From positions 372,001 through 436,000 of the forward strand of contig NZ_JAPDGS010000001.1 of assembly GCF_025950525.1 (NCBI RefSeq): DNA of 64,000 nt, given 5' to 3'. Under the pieces are notes generated by a model, which searched no databases, was not told the DNA's origin, and saw only the letters and a list, made by a program, of their open reading frames with translations. The position numbers and the translations under genes are program-made. This document shows positions 42,558 through 51,149 of the stretch, piece after piece (the first letter of the stretch is position 1; each line of letters starts with the position of its first letter). The stretch comes from Stagnihabitans lacustris (lineage in GTDB: Bacteria > Pseudomonadota > Alphaproteobacteria > Rhodobacterales > Rhodobacteraceae).

Positions 42558-42735
42558 ACGCTGTCTTCTGGGGCGGTGTTTAGCCTTGGTGTTCGGGGGG
42601 TGCAAGGGGGATTTTCCCGAAATCTGCGGATAATTTGCCCCACCTTTGGCACCGAGGAGCGTCGTGGCCCCGGGGTCGGTGGGGTGTCAGGGTGGGGCGG
42701 CGCGCAGGGAGGTCGCCCGCAAATCACCCGGCAGA

Positions 42736-44469
42736 TCACTCGGCTGCGGCGGCGTCTTCCAGGCGCAGTTGCGGGCGGCTCTTGCCGTTCCAGTGGTTCA
42801 GCTCCAGCCGGCCAGCAAGGTGGAAGGGCTGGTGGCCGGGGGTCTCCAGCGCGGCCCCCAGGGGCGTGTCGAAAGCGTTGAACAGCATCGCCTCGATCCG
42901 CGCGCCCTCGGTCTCGCCAAAGGTCAGCTTCAGGTGTTTGTCGGCCAGCCGGCGCGCGGTCAACCTTTGGGCGGCAAAGGCAAAGCGCGGGCCGGGCGCG
43001 CCGGCGCCAAAGGGGCCGGCCTGGTCGATCTCGGTGATCAGCTCGGGCGTGGCGGCGGTGGGCATCAAAAGCGCGGTGATTGCAAGGTCGCCGGGGCCTT
43101 CCGTCCCTGCGCCCTGACGGGCCAGAAGCGCATCCAGACGCGCCATCGCCGGGAGCAGCTGCGCGCGGGTCAGGGTCAGGCCCGCGGCCATCTTGTGACC
43201 GCCGCCCTTTTCGATCAGCCCCTCGGCGGCAAGACGCTGGATCGCGGCCCCCAGGTCGACGCCCGACACCGACCGGGCCGAGCCCTTGCCGATATCCCCG
43301 TCAAAGCCGATGACGACGGCGGGGCGGTGGGTGGCCTCTTTGACGCGGGCGGCCACGATGCCCACGACACCGGGATGCCAGCCGTCCTCGGCGGCCCAAG
43401 CCAGCGCGGTCGTCGGGTGGCTGTCCACCTGGGCCAGCGCCGCTTCGCGCACTGCGGCCTCGATCTCGCGGCGTTCTGTGTTCAGCGCGTCCAGGCGCCC
43501 TGCCAGTTGCGTGGCCTCGGCCAGGTTGTCGGTGGCCAACAGCCGCGCGCCAAGGTCGGCCTGACCGATGCGGCCGCCCGCGTTGATGCGGGGGCCAAGG
43601 ACGAAGCCAAGCGCATAGGGCGAGGGCGCCTGATCCAGCCGCGCGATATCCGACAGCGCGCGCAGGCCGATGCGCTCTCGCCGGGCCATGACCTTCAGCC
43701 CCTGGCGCACGAAGGCGCGGTTGACGCCGATCAAGGGCGCCACATCGGCCACGGTGGCCAAGGCCACAAGGTCCAGCAGGCCCATCAGGTCAGGCAGGGC
43801 GCCAGAACCGCGCAGGCGGCGGTTGGCCTCGACCAGCAGAAGGAACACGACCGAGGCCGCGCACAGATGGGCAAGATCGCCGGTCTCGTCCTGACGGTTG
43901 GGGTTCACGATGGCATGGGCGCGGGGCAGGGTCTCGATCCCCAGGTGGTGATCCAGGATGACCACATCGCATTTTGCGGCGGCCACCGGGTCATGGGACA
44001 ACGTGCCGCAATCGACGCAAAGGATCAGGTCATGGGCCGCGCCAAGCGCCGTCATGGCGGGGATGTTCGGGCCATAGCCCTCGTCGATGCGGTCAGGGAT
44101 ATACAGCGTCGGCGTCAGGCCGAAATGGCGCAGCCAGATCATCAGAAGTGCGGCAGAGGACCCACCGTCGACGTCGTAATCCGCGAAAATCGCGATCCTT
44201 TGCCGGGTCTGGACGGCATGACACAGGCGGTCGGCCGCCTTGGCCATATCCTTCAAGGTCAGCGGATCGGGCAAGAGGTCGCGCAGGGCGGGCGTCAGGA
44301 AAAGGGCCGCGTCCTCGGCCGTCACGCCGCGGGCGGTCAGGGTCTGACACAGGGCCAGAGGCAGGTGGGTCAGCTGCGCCATCGCCTCGGCCAGGCGGCG
44401 TTGCCCGGCATCGGGGCCGATCCAGCGCCGGTTGGTCAGGGATTGGGTGACATTCAGAAAGGCGTCCAT
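42736..44469 (-). CDS. recJ: Single-stranded-DNA-specific exonuclease RecJ
   Basis: This 577-residue 5'-3' single-strand exonuclease acts in recombination and mismatch repair. Metal-binding motifs are visible: IFADYDVDG, CVDCGT and the DHH motif in VVILDHHLG, followed by the DHHA1-type segment (KGSARSVSGVD, GGHKMAAGLTL). The ATG at 44469 is preferred by family alignment over earlier codons. It follows glpX at a distance of about 90 bp. Confidence 0.95.
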   Translation of the reverse strand: MDAFLNVTQSLTNRRWIGPDAGQRRLAEAMAQLTHLPLALCQTLTARGVTAEDAALFLTPALRDLLPDPLTLKDMAKAADRLCHAVQTRQRIAIFADYDVDGGSSAALLMIWLRHFGLTPTLYIPDRIDEGYGPNIPAMTALGAAHDLILCVDCGTLSHDPVAAAKCDVVILDHHLGIETLPRAHAIVNPNRQDETGDLAHLCAASVVFLLLVEANRRLRGSGALPDLMGLLDLVALATVADVAPLIGVNRAFVRQGLKVMARRERIGLRALSDIARLDQAPSPYALGFVLGPRINAGGRIGQADLGARLLATDNLAEATQLAGRLDALNTERREIEAAVREAALAQVDSHPTTALAWAAEDGWHPGVVGIVAARVKEATHRPAVVIGFDGDIGKGSARSVSGVDLGAAIQRLAAEGLIEKGGGHKMAAGLTLTRAQLLPAMARLDALLARQGAGTEGPGDLAITALLMPTAATPELITEIDQAGPFGAGAPGPRFAFAAQRLTARRLADKHLKLTFGETEGARIEAMLFNAFDTPLGAALETPGHQPFHLAGRLELNHWNGKSRPQLRLEDAAAAE

Positions 44470-44512
44470 GGGCCAAGGGGATGCCGGAAAGGCGCCTGGG
44501 ATGCAAGGGTGG

Positions 44513-44546
44513 TTGCGACCGCAGCCCCCGTGGGCCACGGTCGCAA
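44513..44546 (-). terminator. Hairpin between glpX and recJ
   Basis: A 9-bp inverted repeat (TTGCGACCG and complement) with a 16-base GC-rich loop lies between glpX and recJ. There is no T-run, so it may be an attenuating hairpin. Confidence 0.4.
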
Positions 44547-44556
44547 GGCGCGCGGT

Positions 44557-45528
44557 TTACTTCACCGGGGTGCGATAGGTCACGCGGCGCACCGAGCCGG
44601 TTTTCGACCGCATCAGCAGGGTCTCCAGCGTCAGGAAGCCCGGTTCGCGCTTGATGCCGGCCAAAAGCGAGCCCGAGGTGACGCCGGTCGCCGCAAAGAT
44701 CACATCCGATTGCACCAGGTCATCGCGGGTATAGACGCGGTCGAAATTGGTGATCCCGGCCTTGCGGGCGCGGGCTTTTTCGTCCTCGTTGCGGAAGACC
44801 AGCTTGCCGTAGAACTGGCCGCCCATGCATTTCAGCGCCGCCGCCGCCAGCACGCCTTCGGGCGCCCCGCCCGAGCCCATGTAGATGTCGATCCCGGTCA
44901 CATCGGGCTCGGCGCAATGCATCGCGCCCGCCACGTCGCCATCGGTGATCAGCCGGATCGCGGCCCCGGTCGAGCGGAGTTCCGCGATCAGGTCCTCATG
45001 CCGGGGGCGGTCCAGCACGCAGCAGGTGATGTCATGGGTCGAGACCCCCTTGGCCGCCGCCAGCGCCGAGATACGCTCTGACGGGGTCATCGCAAAGGTC
45101 ACGGTGCCGGGTTTGAAGCCCGGGCCGATGGCCAGCTTGTCCATATAGACGTCGGGCGCATGCAGAAGCGTCCCGCGCGGCGCCATGGCGATCACGGTCA
45201 GCGCATTGGGCATGTCTTTCGCCGTCAGGGTCGTGCCCTCCAGCGGGTCCAGCGCGATATCGACCGCCGGGCCTTTGCCGGTGCCGACCTCTTCGCCGAT
45301 ATACAGCATCGGGGCCTCGTCACGCTCGCCCTCGCCGATGACGACGGTGCCCGCGATGTCCAGAAGGTTCAGCTGTTCGCGCATCGCGTTGACGGCGGCC
45401 TGGTCGGCGGCCTTTTCATCGCCGCGCCCGATCTGAGAGGCGGAAGCCACGGCCGCGGCCTCGGACACGCGGGCAAGGCCCAGCGACAAGAGGCGGTCTT
45501 CGAATTCGGCTTTGGTGTTTTCGGCCAT
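44557..45528 (-). CDS. glpX: Class II fructose-1,6-bisphosphatase GlpX
   Basis: This 323-residue gluconeogenic enzyme hydrolyses fructose-1,6-bisphosphate (and possibly sedoheptulose-1,7-bisphosphate). Metal and substrate motifs are GEGERDEAPMLYIGE, DPLEGTT and GSGGAPEGVLAAAALKCMGG. The length is normal. GGAG lies upstream of the ATG. It is followed by recJ. A conserved hom-glpX-recJ order in related bacteria is interrupted here by four genes. Confidence 0.96.
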   Translation of the reverse strand: MAENTKAEFEDRLLSLGLARVSEAAAVASASQIGRGDEKAADQAAVNAMREQLNLLDIAGTVVIGEGERDEAPMLYIGEEVGTGKGPAVDIALDPLEGTTLTAKDMPNALTVIAMAPRGTLLHAPDVYMDKLAIGPGFKPGTVTFAMTPSERISALAAAKGVSTHDITCCVLDRPRHEDLIAELRSTGAAIRLITDGDVAGAMHCAEPDVTGIDIYMGSGGAPEGVLAAAALKCMGGQFYGKLVFRNEDEKARARKAGITNFDRVYTRDDLVQSDVIFAATGVTSGSLLAGIKREPGFLTLETLLMRSKTGSVRRVTYRTPVK

Positions 45529-45594
45529 GGCAGGCTCCTTGGGGGCTTTGATCCCGGGTAGCGGGGGCCAAGGGAGGCGGCAAGGCTGGTTGCG

Positions 45595-45813
45595 CTAACG
45601 GAAGTCGTCGGGGGTGGGGGGCGGGGCCGAGTTGCGGGGTTTTCGCCACAGGGCGATGCCTGCCCAGACCAAGAGCCCGGCCGGGACGAAGCCGATCAAC
45701 AGGAATATCCAGGCGCTGTCCGCAGCGACGATCTGCGCAAAGAAGATCGAGCAGCCGCCGCATAGAAAGGCCACCAGGAAGAGGATCAGGGCGATCAGGC
45801 GCAGGAGGATCAT
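45595..45813 (-). CDS. Small membrane protein with GGCS motif (second copy)
   Basis: This is a 72-residue protein with two membrane helices. Near the end of the first helix it has FLCGGCSIFF, with Cys21. It is a diverged paralogue of the 84-residue protein encoded immediately upstream, which shares the L-x-GGCS-x-FF pattern. It overlaps that gene by ATGA. The Cys resembles an incomplete lipobox, and an Lgt-like gene begins the same operon, so lipid attachment or metal binding at this Cys is possible. Function is unknown. Confidence 0.82.
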   Translation of the reverse strand: MILLRLIALILFLVAFLCGGCSIFFAQIVAADSAWIFLLIGFVPAGLLVWAGIALWRKPRNSAPPPTPDDFR

Positions 45814-46064
45814 TCGGGCCTCTCCGCGTCGAAGGCCTTGGCGGGTGCGGGGCGGGTCAGGCGGCGCAGGATCCAGACGCCGAGGCCGATGCCTGCCGCC
45901 GCCACGATCAGGCCGATGGCCCAGACCATCTGGACGGCCTCGATATAGTCTCCGCCCTTCAGGATGTCGGGGGTGAAGAAGGCCGAGCAGCCGCCGGCAA
46001 GGAGCCCCACCAGCAGGAGGATGCAGCCCAGAGCGAAGAGGATGAAGCGCAGGATGGGGTTCAT
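45810..46064 (-). CDS. Small membrane protein with GGCS motif (first copy)
   Basis: This is an 84-residue protein with two membrane helices and LLAGGCSAFFTPD near the end of the first, with Cys26, then a second helix (MVWAIGLIVAAAGIGLGVWI) and a basic/acidic tail. It overlaps the radical SAM gene and the second-copy gene by four bases each, so the three are coupled. The shared GGCS motif with its neighbour marks the likely functional residue. Confidence 0.82.
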   Translation of the reverse strand: MNPILRFILFALGCILLLVGLLAGGCSAFFTPDILKGGDYIEAVQMVWAIGLIVAAAGIGLGVWILRRLTRPAPAKAFDAERPE

Positions 46065-47470
46065 GCCATGGCCCTGCGCGCGACGAGGGAGGCCGCGCGG
46101 CGGGTGCGGGCGTCCTCGTCGCGGTAAAACAGGTTATAGGTGTCGAAGGGGATGATGCCGTCAGCCGTCAGGAAGTGGACGCAAGAGCGTTTGACGCGCG
46201 AGAGGCAGAAGTTGTGCGGGTCAAGGAATTCGGAAATCGCGACGCGGAAGAGGTCCTTGTAGCCGACCTCTGACGGGGCCTCGATGCCGGGAAAGCAGCA
46301 GAAGAGGGTTTCCAGCCGTTCGGGGACGACCTGATCGACATTGGTCAGGGAAAAGAAGTCGAAGATCCGCGCACGCAGGCCGGGGTGGCGTTCGAAAGTG
46401 ACGGAGTTCGGCAGTTCCGACAGCAGCAGGTCCTTGGGCAGCAGGCCGGTGATCGGGGCTATGCGGTCGCCGGACCGCAGGCCATAGCCCACGCAGATAG
46501 AGGAAGGGTTGCAGGGCAGGGGGATCATGTCGGCGGCGCCAAAGGCCCCATGGGCGATGATGCTGGCGCGGATGTCGGACAGGGTGATGCGGTCGCGGGC
46601 GGGGTCAAAGCCCTCGTTCCGGCCGGCGTCCTGGATCGGCTGGAAGGTGACGCCGCGCACGCAAGACCAGGTCAGCGCGTGGTCGATGATGGCGCCGGTC
46701 TCGTCGTCATTGACGCCCTGTTTCACGGTGACGACCAGGGTGGTCGATATCCCCGCGGCCTCCAGCGCCACTAGGGCCTGTTGCCGGATTCGGGTCAGGT
46801 CGGCGCCGCGCAGGGTTTTCAGCGCCTCGGGGCGCAGGCTGTCGAATTGCAGATAAACCTCGAACCCCGGCTTCAGGCTGGCAAGTTCGGCCACGAAGGC
46901 CGGGTCCTTGGCGATGCGCAAGCCATTGGTGTTCAACATGACATGGCGGATGGGGCGCGATTTCGCCGCCCGCAGGATATCCATGATCTGCGGATGCAAG
47001 GTCGGCTCTCCGCCCGAGATCTGCAGCAGGTCCGGTTCGCCCTCGGCGGCCACCAGCATGTCCAACAACGCCTCACATTCGGCCAGGGTCTTTTGCCCGG
47101 TCTGCGCCGGGGAGGAACCCGCAAAACAGACCGGGCAAGTCAGGTTGCAGGTCTCGTTCACCTCCAGGATGGCCAGGCAGCTGTGCTGTTCGTGGTCAGG
47201 ACAAAGCCCGCAATCATAGGGGCAGCCCTCTTCGATGCGGGTCGCAAAGGCCTGCGGGCGGTCCGAGGGTTTCACCCAGGTCTCTTGCGCGCGCCAATAG
47301 GCCGGGTCGCCCGAAACGCGGACCTTTTGCACCCCATGGGTCCGGCAGCGTTTCAGGTAAAACACCGCGCCGTCCTCTTCGATGATCTTGGCGGGCACCG
47401 GGGCCAAGCAATCGGCACAGAGCGAGACGGTCTGGCCGAGGAACAGGTAATTGGCAATCTTGCGGGTCAT
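46061..47470 (-). CDS. Radical SAM enzyme of the MJ0619/Tes-like type
   Basis: This 469-residue enzyme has the radical SAM cluster motif C-x3-C-x2-C in CNLTCPVCF (Cys108, 112, 115) and the GGEP motif (ISGGEPTLHP). An N-terminal Cys set (C18-x2-C21, C42, H45) looks like a zinc ribbon, and EGCPYDCGLCPDHEQHSC (83-98) adds four more cysteines. A late Cys-rich tail (LETLFCCFPG, FCLSRVKRSC) could hold further clusters. This layout resembles the MJ0619/tetraether-synthase-like group, whose studied members modify methanopterin or join lipid tails. It is coupled to an Lgt-like gene (ATGA) and to two small membrane proteins. I infer modification of a membrane lipid or lipidated Cys; the reaction is unproven. 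Confidence 0.9.
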   Translation of the reverse strand: MTRKIANYLFLGQTVSLCADCLAPVPAKIIEEDGAVFYLKRCRTHGVQKVRVSGDPAYWRAQETWVKPSDRPQAFATRIEEGCPYDCGLCPDHEQHSCLAILEVNETCNLTCPVCFAGSSPAQTGQKTLAECEALLDMLVAAEGEPDLLQISGGEPTLHPQIMDILRAAKSRPIRHVMLNTNGLRIAKDPAFVAELASLKPGFEVYLQFDSLRPEALKTLRGADLTRIRQQALVALEAAGISTTLVVTVKQGVNDDETGAIIDHALTWSCVRGVTFQPIQDAGRNEGFDPARDRITLSDIRASIIAHGAFGAADMIPLPCNPSSICVGYGLRSGDRIAPITGLLPKDLLLSELPNSVTFERHPGLRARIFDFFSLTNVDQVVPERLETLFCCFPGIEAPSEVGYKDLFRVAISEFLDPHNFCLSRVKRSCVHFLTADGIIPFDTYNLFYRDEDARTRRAASLVARRAMA

Positions 47471-48213
47471 TTGCGCACCATATGGACAGCATAGGCCACA
47501 AGCCCCGCGCAGGTCATGTGGAAAAGATTCAGCGGGCCCAGAAGGGCGGCATAGGGTTTCAAGAACTCCAGCCCAAAGCGCTGGGCGGCGTAAAACCCCA
47601 CCATCAGGTGAAAGCCATGGGCGGCAAAGAGCGGCCGATGTCGCAGGGCAAAGGCCAGGGCCAGAAAGGCGGTCATGGCCAGGCTTTCATAGGCGGCGAC
47701 GGGGTGGCGGGGGATATGGTCGCCGAAATCCACGCCCCAGGGCAGGGCGGTGGGGATGCCGTAGGTGTTGTCCTCCAGCCCCGAAAGCGCACAGCCGATG
47801 CGGCCGACGATGACCAGGGCGCAGAAGGTCGGCACCAGGGGGCCCCCGGTTGACCCCTTGATCCCGCTGCGGGACTTATAGAGTTCGACCGCGATGATCC
47901 CCCCGGTCAGCGCCCCCAGGATGGACCGGCCAAGGGCGGGCACGCCCGACAGCCAAAGGTTTGCCGTGCCAAGGAGATATGAGCCCAACAGGATGCCCAG
48001 GGACAGGGCGGTCAAATAGCCCTCGCGCGCCACCGGGCCGAGGCTGCCGATCGGCGCTTTTGTCGCCGCGGCGTCGCCCGGGTTTGCGCCCTGACCCGGG
48101 GTATACCCCGGGCTACGCAAGCGCCACCAGAGCCCTGTCATCCCCGCCGCCACGACGACGGCCAACAGGTCAAACGCCAGGTGAACCGGGAGGCCCCACA
48201 GCACGGGGCCCAT
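47467..48213 (-). CDS. Prolipoprotein diacylglyceryl transferase-like (Lgt-like) membrane protein
   Basis: This 248-residue protein has about seven membrane helices and Lgt-type landmarks: GGIIAVELYKSR, the signature-like VGRIGCALSGLEDNTYG and DHIPRHPVAAYESLAM. Lgt transfers diacylglyceryl from phosphatidylglycerol to the lipobox Cys. A housekeeping lgt would be expected elsewhere in the genome; this one is coupled to a radical SAM gene, so a specialised lipid-transfer role is inferred. It starts four bases after the hom stop and overlaps the radical SAM gene by ATGA. Confidence 0.85.
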   Translation of the reverse strand: MGPVLWGLPVHLAFDLLAVVVAAGMTGLWWRLRSPGYTPGQGANPGDAAATKAPIGSLGPVAREGYLTALSLGILLGSYLLGTANLWLSGVPALGRSILGALTGGIIAVELYKSRSGIKGSTGGPLVPTFCALVIVGRIGCALSGLEDNTYGIPTALPWGVDFGDHIPRHPVAAYESLAMTAFLALAFALRHRPLFAAHGFHLMVGFYAAQRFGLEFLKPYAALLGPLNLFHMTCAGLVAYAVHMVRK

Positions 48214-48217
48214 CCTG

Positions 48218-49510
48218 TCAGACCTCTTCTATGCGCAGGGCCACCGGTTCGCCCACCAGCACGCCCGTCGTCGCAAACCGCGCCACCGCATCCGCGATAT
48301 CGGCCGGAGAGGCCTTGTGCGTCACGATCAGCACCGGGGCATGGACCCCCTCATGGCCGTTCTGGCGCATCTGGTCGATGGACACGCCCGCCTCACCCAG
48401 GCAGGTCGCGATCTTGGCCAGGGCGCCGGGCTTGTCCAACAGCGTCATGCGCAGATACCAGGCCGAGGGCGCCTGGGCCTTGGCCGGCACCGCCACGGTC
48501 AGGGTGCTGGCCGGCTGACCAAAGGTCGACACCCGCGTGCCCCGTGCCAGGTCGATCACATCGCCCATCACCGCCGAAGCCGTCGGACCCTCACCGGCGC
48601 CCGGGCCGCGCATGACCACCTGGCCCACCGCGTCGCCCTCCAGCACCACCATGTTCGTGCCGCCTTGCAATTGGCCCAAGGGGCTGTCGGCGGGCACCAG
48701 GCAGGGCGTCATGCGCTGCTCCAGCCCCCGGCCCGTCATCTGCGTCACGCCAAGCAGTTTGATCCGATACCCAAGGTCGCGCGCCATGTGGATGTCGTCC
48801 AGAAGGATGTTCTGGATGCCCTGCAACTCGACCGCGTCAAAGGCCACCTGGGTCCCGAAGGCGATGGACGACAACAGCGACAGCTTGTGCCCGGCGTCGA
48901 TCCCGCCCACGTCCAGGTTCGGATCAGCCTCCAGATACCCAAGCTTGGCACATTCGTCGAAAAGGACGTTATAGCCCTGTCCGGTCGCCTCCATCCGCGT
49001 CAGGATATAGTTGCAGGTGCCGTTCATCACGCCCATGACGCGCTTCATCTGGTTGCCCGCCAGCCCCTCGGTCAGGGCCTTGATCACCGGGATGCCGCCC
49101 GCCACCGCCGCCTCGAAGCGGATGACGCGGCCGCGGGCCTCGGCGGCCAAGGCAAGGGCCTGACCGTGATGGGCGAGAAGCGCCTTGTTGGCCGTGACCA
49201 CATCCTTGCCCGCGGCAATCGCGGCCTCGGTCGCGTGGCGCGCGGGGCCTTCGTGGCCGCCCATGACCTCGACAAAGACGTCGATGTCGGGGCGCTGCGC
49301 CAAGGCCACCGGGTCCGCCTCGAAAGCATAGGCCGAAAGGTCGACGCCCCGGTCCTTTTGCGACCGCGCCGAGACCGCGACGATCTGCACCGCACGCCCG
49401 GCGCGTTTGGCGATCAGGTCGCCATGGGTCTGCAGGATGCGCACGACGCCGCGCCCGACGGTGCCAAGGCCCGCGATCCCAAGACGAAGGGGGGGAAGGG
49501 ATTGGGTCAT
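48218..49510 (-). CDS. hom: Homoserine dehydrogenase
   Basis: This 430-residue enzyme reduces aspartate semialdehyde to homoserine for Thr and Met synthesis. It has an NAD(P)-binding start (LRLGIAGLGTVGRGVVRIL), a catalytic core with GVMNGTCNYILTRM and GYLEADPNLDVGGIDAGHK, and a C-terminal ACT domain (LRMTLLDKPGALAKIATCLG) for feedback control. The length is normal. It reads into the Lgt-like gene with a four-base gap. Confidence 0.96.
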   Translation of the reverse strand: MTQSLPPLRLGIAGLGTVGRGVVRILQTHGDLIAKRAGRAVQIVAVSARSQKDRGVDLSAYAFEADPVALAQRPDIDVFVEVMGGHEGPARHATEAAIAAGKDVVTANKALLAHHGQALALAAEARGRVIRFEAAVAGGIPVIKALTEGLAGNQMKRVMGVMNGTCNYILTRMEATGQGYNVLFDECAKLGYLEADPNLDVGGIDAGHKLSLLSSIAFGTQVAFDAVELQGIQNILLDDIHMARDLGYRIKLLGVTQMTGRGLEQRMTPCLVPADSPLGQLQGGTNMVVLEGDAVGQVVMRGPGAGEGPTASAVMGDVIDLARGTRVSTFGQPASTLTVAVPAKAQAPSAWYLRMTLLDKPGALAKIATCLGEAGVSIDQMRQNGHEGVHAPVLIVTHKASPADIADAVARFATTGVLVGEPVALRIEEV

Positions 49511-49574
49511 GGGCTGTCCTCGTGAACTGTTCGCCCATCTGTTAGCCGTTTCGCGCGCGCCCTGCAACGCGGGG

Positions 49575-49814
49575 TTAATGCAAAGGCTGCGACGGCCGGT
49601 CGCTGGGGCGAGTGGTCCCGGTCCCCCCTGCAGCCCAGGCCCGCAAGGCCGCCCCCCGCGCGGCCACGGCCGGTCCGGGGTCGGTGCCCGGCACCGCCCC
49701 GACCGCGTCCAATGGCAAAAGATCGGGCGTTGCGGGCAGGGCACCTGGCGGCCAGCCGACGATGGGCCGCTCCGTGCAGCCCGCCAAAAGCATCAGGATC
49801 AACAGATGTCTCAT
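49575..49814 (-). CDS. Small putative lipoprotein
   Basis: This 79-residue protein has a very short signal sequence and lipobox (MRHLLILMLLAGC), with lipidated Cys at about 13. The rest is Pro/Ala/Gly-rich without a recognisable domain. It lies 64 bp upstream of hom on the same strand. Function is unknown. Confidence 0.75.
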   Translation of the reverse strand: MRHLLILMLLAGCTERPIVGWPPGALPATPDLLPLDAVGAVPGTDPGPAVAARGAALRAWAAGGTGTTRPSDRPSQPLH

Positions 49815-49895
49815 GCCCCGACCCTAGGCGATCTGGCGCCCGGCCCCAAGCCCCCACCGGATTTTCATCTTTTCACAAATATCCCCGGAGAGGGT

Positions 49896-49965
49896 CCAGG
49901 GAGAGGGCAGCGCCCTTTCCCTGGGCGGTGAGGGGTCTGGGGAGAGGGTGCAACCCTCTCCCCAG
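49896..49965. repeat. Two tandem hairpin elements
   Basis: Stem 49896-49908/49912-49924 (CCAGGGAGAGGGC, one mismatch) and stem 49937-49949/49953-49965 (CTGGGGAGAGGGT, perfect 13 bp) share the GGGAGAGGG core. They lie beyond the pirin gene end and could terminate it or be copies of a dispersed palindromic element. The rest of the 49815-50050 gap shows nothing else. Confidence 0.8.
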
Positions 49966-50050
49966 TTCGGGTCTCCCGAGGAGGGCGAGCGCTGGCGCGA
50001 GCCCCCGTTGTCCGCTTGCGCAACCCCTCCCCGCACCCCCGACTTCGCTC

Positions 50051-50962
50051 CTAGTGGGCGGGTTTGATGAAGGTCCCGTTGCGCAGTTCCGTCATGGCCT
50101 GGCGGATCTCGGCATCGGTGTTCATCACGATCGGCCCATGCCAGGCCACCGGCTCCTGGATCGGCGCGCCCGAGATCAGCAGGAACCGCACGCCGTTTTC
50201 ACCCGCCTGCACCACAACCTCGTCGCCCGCGCCGAAGTTCACCAGTGTCCGGTTGCCCGACATGTCGCGGATGTTCACTTCCTGACCGCGGACCTCTTTT
50301 TCCAGCAGCACCCCGCGCGGGGCCGCCGCATCGGCAAAGCGGGCCGAGCCATCGAAGACATAGGCGAATGCATTGCGCCGCGTGTCGATCTTGAAGGTCT
50401 TTTTCCGCCCCTCGGGGATGAAGATGTCCAGGTATTGCGGCTCGGCTGCGATGCCGTCCACCGGACCCGTCTTGCCGCGGAAGTCGCCGACGATGACCTT
50501 CACCACGGTGCCGTCATCTTCCAGGATCTCGGGAATATCGCGGCCCTTCACGTCCTGATAGCGTGGCCGCGTCATCTTCAGATCGCGCGGCAGGTTGGCC
50601 CAAAGCTGGAAGCCATGCATCTGGCCGCGCGCATTGCCGAAGGGCATCTCTTGATGCAGGATGCCCGACCCGGCCGTCATCCATTGCACATCGCCGCCCT
50701 TCAGAGTGCCGCGGTTGCCCAGGCTGTCGCCATGTTCGACCGAACCGGCCAGGACATAGGTGATCGTCTCGATCCCGCGATGGGGATGCCAGGGAAAGCC
50801 CTTCATGTAGTCGCGCGGGTCCTCGCCCCGAAAGTCGTCGAACATCAGGAAAGGATCGGTCATCGACGTGTCGCCAAAGCCGAAAGCGCGGTGCAGGCGG
50901 ACACCGGCGCCCTCCATCGTGGGACGCGCGGTGGTCATGCTGGTCACGGGACGAATGGACAT
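50051..50962 (-). CDS. Pirin-family protein
   Basis: This 303-residue bicupin of the pirin family has the metal-binding set HPHRGIETITYVL and SGILHQEMP, with the His/Glu ligands conserved. A pirin C-terminal domain (GDEVVVQAGENGVRFLLISG) follows. Some pirins act as quercetinases or as redox-linked co-regulators. AAAGGAGGCAAG precedes the ATG at 50962. It is a single gene. Confidence 0.94.
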   Translation of the reverse strand: MSIRPVTSMTTARPTMEGAGVRLHRAFGFGDTSMTDPFLMFDDFRGEDPRDYMKGFPWHPHRGIETITYVLAGSVEHGDSLGNRGTLKGGDVQWMTAGSGILHQEMPFGNARGQMHGFQLWANLPRDLKMTRPRYQDVKGRDIPEILEDDGTVVKVIVGDFRGKTGPVDGIAAEPQYLDIFIPEGRKKTFKIDTRRNAFAYVFDGSARFADAAAPRGVLLEKEVRGQEVNIRDMSGNRTLVNFGAGDEVVVQAGENGVRFLLISGAPIQEPVAWHGPIVMNTDAEIRQAMTELRNGTFIKPAH

Positions 50963-51099
50963 CTTGCCTCCTTTGGGGGGGACCCCCGGACTTTGGGGTG
51001 AACCCCTGTGATGGCGGTAATCTAGGGCCTGGACCCCCGCCTTGCCAGAGCGGCAAGCCCTGCGAAAGCCCGGGCTGACCTGTGCGCCAGCGCACAATG

Positions 51100-51130
51100 C
51101 AAAAGGCCGCCCCCTGTGGGACGGCCCCTC
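51100..51130 (-). terminator. Terminator of the Tad-like gene set
   Basis: On the minus strand GGCCGTCCC-ACAG-GGGGCGGCC is followed by TTTT, 20 bp after the stop of the last pseudopilin-like gene. Confidence 0.7.
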
Positions 51131-51149
51131 GCAATCAGCAGGCTTGGGT

